A stretch of DNA of 64,000 bases. It comes from Shumkonia mesophila. GTDB taxonomy: Bacteria > Pseudomonadota > Alphaproteobacteria > Rhodospirillales > Shumkoniaceae. The notes under the pieces are model-generated. The model searched no databases. It was given only the letters and a program-made list of their open reading frames with translations, and was not told the origin of the DNA. The translations under genes and the position numbers were made by a program. Below are positions 62,699 through 64,000 of this stretch, piece after piece. The stretch spans positions 21,186 to 85,185 of the forward strand of contig NZ_JAOTID010000018.1 of assembly GCF_026163695.1 (NCBI RefSeq). Reading direction: 5' to 3'. The first letter of the stretch is position 1. Each line of letters opens with the position of its first letter.

Positions 62699-63502
62699 CT
62701 ATCCCCCAACCGCCCCGGTGATGATCACCTCCCCGACCTTACCACGGCCGTCGGCCTGGCGGGATATCGAGTAGGCGGTCTCGACGGCCTCGATGGCGAA
62801 GCCGGCGAAGATCCGGCGCACCTCGGGGACGTCGTTCAGGGACAGTATAAACGACCCCTGAAGGCCCTTTAAGAGGTCTCTCAGGCGCTCGAAATCCTCC
62901 CTCCCGAACATGGCCTTGCCATAGTCCCCCTCGGAGCCCCAGTAGGGCGGGTCCACATAAAACAGTATGTCCGGCCGGTCGTAGCGGCCGATGAACTCGG
63001 CATACGGCAGGCATTCGATGACGACGCCGGCTAGGCGCGTGTGCACGTCTTCCAGCATCGGCCCCAGGCGGGTGATGTCGAAGCGGCCGGGCCGCTCGAC
63101 CGAGACGCCGAAGTTGCGCCCGGAGATCTTGCCACCGAAGGCGGTGCGCTGGAGATAGAGGAAGCGGGCCGCCCGCTCCAGGTCGGTCAGCGTCTCGGAC
63201 CTGGTGGCCACCAGGCGTACGAACTCGGCCCGGGTGGTGAGCTGGAAGCGCATCATCTCCATGAACGGCACGTAGTGGCGCTGCAGGATGCGAAACAGCG
63301 TGGCCACCTCGCGGTTGAGGTCGTTGATCACCTCGACCTTGGGCGCCAGGCGGCGCCGGAAGAAGACGCCGCCCATGCCGACGAAGGGCTCGGCGTAGGC
63401 CTTGTGGGGCATGGCCTCGATCCGCTCGCAGATCCGCCTGGCCAGGTTCTTCTTGCCCCCGAGGTAGGGGGCGACGGGAAGCACGGGAGTCGACTCTCGC
63501 AT
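62699..63502 (-). CDS. DNA adenine methylase (D12 class)
   Basis: 267-residue Dam/phage-type adenine-N6 methyltransferase: AdoMet-binding YLGGKKNLARRI and AEPFVGMGGVFF (about residues 38-50), and the catalytic DPPYWGSEGDYGKAM (about 184). Start ATG 63502; a GTG 9 bases upstream is possible. No restriction enzyme partner is seen. The setting with small hypothetical genes at the right edge suggests a phage origin. Confidence 0.9.
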   Translation of the reverse strand: MRESTPVLPVAPYLGGKKNLARRICERIEAMPHKAYAEPFVGMGGVFFRRRLAPKVEVINDLNREVATLFRILQRHYVPFMEMMRFQLTTRAEFVRLVATRSETLTDLERAARFLYLQRTAFGGKISGRNFGVSVERPGRFDITRLGPMLEDVHTRLAGVVIECLPYAEFIGRYDRPDILFYVDPPYWGSEGDYGKAMFGREDFERLRDLLKGLQGSFILSLNDVPEVRRIFAGFAIEAVETAYSISRQADGRGKVGEVIITGAVGG

Positions 63503-63667
63503 TACAACCACTCTAGGATCGGCCCGCCTGTGATCGCAGGTGGCGGGATGGCCTGAATCGGCCGATCAGGGTCATGCGGAGCGGTGTTCCGCGGTTCGGG
63601 GCGTTGGCGCGCCCCGGCCCCCGCCGGCCGGCCCCCGGGGAGGCCGGCCGGCACCGGGGTAACGCCG

Positions 63668-63949
63668 TCACTGAAGCGGCGGATCGTAGATCAGCACGTC
63701 TTCCGGCAATGCCGTGATGGCGGCAATCGCCGCGTTGTTGGCGGCGGGATCGCTGGAGACGACCGGCGCCCCGGTGAAGTCGGCGCCGACCACCTGTCCC
63801 GCCGGGATGGTCGGCCAAGCCCAGAACGGCTTGCCGACGCCAGGAATGTTGCGCAGGACCGACCCCACGTTGACGCCGGCCGCGGTCGTGTAGTGGCGGA
63901 TGATGGTCACCCCGCCGATGGTGATTTCGCAAACGACCTTCATGTCCAT
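63668..63949 (-). CDS. small hypothetical protein
   Basis: 93-residue protein starting MDMKVVCEITIGGVTI with predicted beta strands and ending ALPEDVLIYDPPLQ. The ribosome site GGAGAGGGGA is close to ATG 63949. No family is recognised. It lies between the methylase gene and a truncated gene at the edge, all on the minus strand, fitting a prophage-type string of small genes. Confidence 0.6.
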   Translation of the reverse strand: MDMKVVCEITIGGVTIIRHYTTAAGVNVGSVLRNIPGVGKPFWAWPTIPAGQVVGADFTGAPVVSSDPAANNAAIAAITALPEDVLIYDPPLQ

Positions 63950-63958
63950 TCCCCTCTC

Positions 63959-64000
63959 CTAGATGCGATAGACTTCGACGTTGAAGGACGGCGGGTCGAG
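63959..64000 (-). CDS. C-terminal end of an unidentified gene (cut by window edge)
   Basis: The last 13 codons of a minus-strand frame, reading LDPPSFNVEVYRI then TAG, closing 9 bases before the start of the 93-residue gene. Too short to identify. Confidence 0.5.
   Translation of the reverse strand, partial: LDPPSFNVEVYRI

Overview
The window is GC-rich, densely coded bacterial DNA. Gene families and codon use suggest an alphaproteobacterium of the Rhodospirillales/Magnetospirillaceae type: TRAP and tripartite tricarboxylate (TTT) transporters, a two-subunit ATP-citrate-lyase-like enzyme, FCD-type GntR regulators, HPt/REC modules, and many short palindromic intergenic repeats. The genus cannot be fixed from sequence reading alone. 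No rRNA, tRNA or CRISPR array was recognised.

Layout. 1-9.75 kb: an aromatic catabolic operon (pcaH, pcaG, 3-oxoadipate CoA-transferase A/B, pcaB), a TRAP uptake system (dctP-dctQ-dctM), a bacteriohemerythrin and pobA, together taking 4-hydroxybenzoate via protocatechuate into the beta-ketoadipate route. 9.8-17 kb: a divergent GntR/FadR-type repressor and an operon of a cytosolic Cys-type sulfatase, a TTT importer (tctC-tctB-tctA) and a radical-SAM anaerobic sulfatase maturase. Near-identical 15-bp operators lie next to the repressor gene and on the operon promoter. 17.3-21.3 kb: an ATP-grasp/CoA-ligase protein and a 903-residue CoA-ligase/citrate-synthase fusion, resembling a divergent ATP-citrate lyase. 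21.5-26.4 kb: EF-hand protein, ECF sigma factor with membrane partner and CnrX/Spy-like periplasmic protein, an SMR exporter, FMN reductase, DUF302 protein, a secreted protein and a cupin. 27-31.2 kb: corrinoid ABC importer (btuF-btuC-btuD-like) and cobQ, which carries an in-frame perfect palindrome. 31.3-41.2 kb: hybrid sensor kinase, beta-propeller protein, TauE-type permease, Spy-like protein, LarA-like protein, DapA-like aldolase and a TIGR02587/TIGR02588 membrane pair.

41.3-43.2 kb holds the most unusual feature: four minus-strand genes for small Cys-containing proteins (85-118 aa). Each has a conserved leader-like N-terminus (LMAxWxATGGA) and 3-5 degenerate repeats starting DDGLxA and closing with a Cys. 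A fifth paralogue lies alone at 54.2-54.5 kb. They look like multi-core precursors of a ribosomally made, modified peptide, but no dedicated maturase is adjacent. They are followed by small signalling genes (RHH protein, stand-alone kinase ATPase domain, two LLDDIAAYM mini-proteins, LuxR-type regulator, REC and HPt proteins; 43.4-47.1 kb).

47.1-64 kb: a NamZ-like/DOMON-like pair, AI-2E family permease, a second TRAP system, methylglyoxal synthase, a second TTT system, a coiled-coil protein, release factor 3, bifunctional glutathionylspermidine synthetase/amidase, and at the right edge a D12-class adenine methylase with small proteins that may start a prophage-like region.

Several palindromic repeat families are dispersed between operons and recur across the window. 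In all four transporter operons the binding-protein gene is followed by a stem-loop or palindromic repeat before the membrane subunits.
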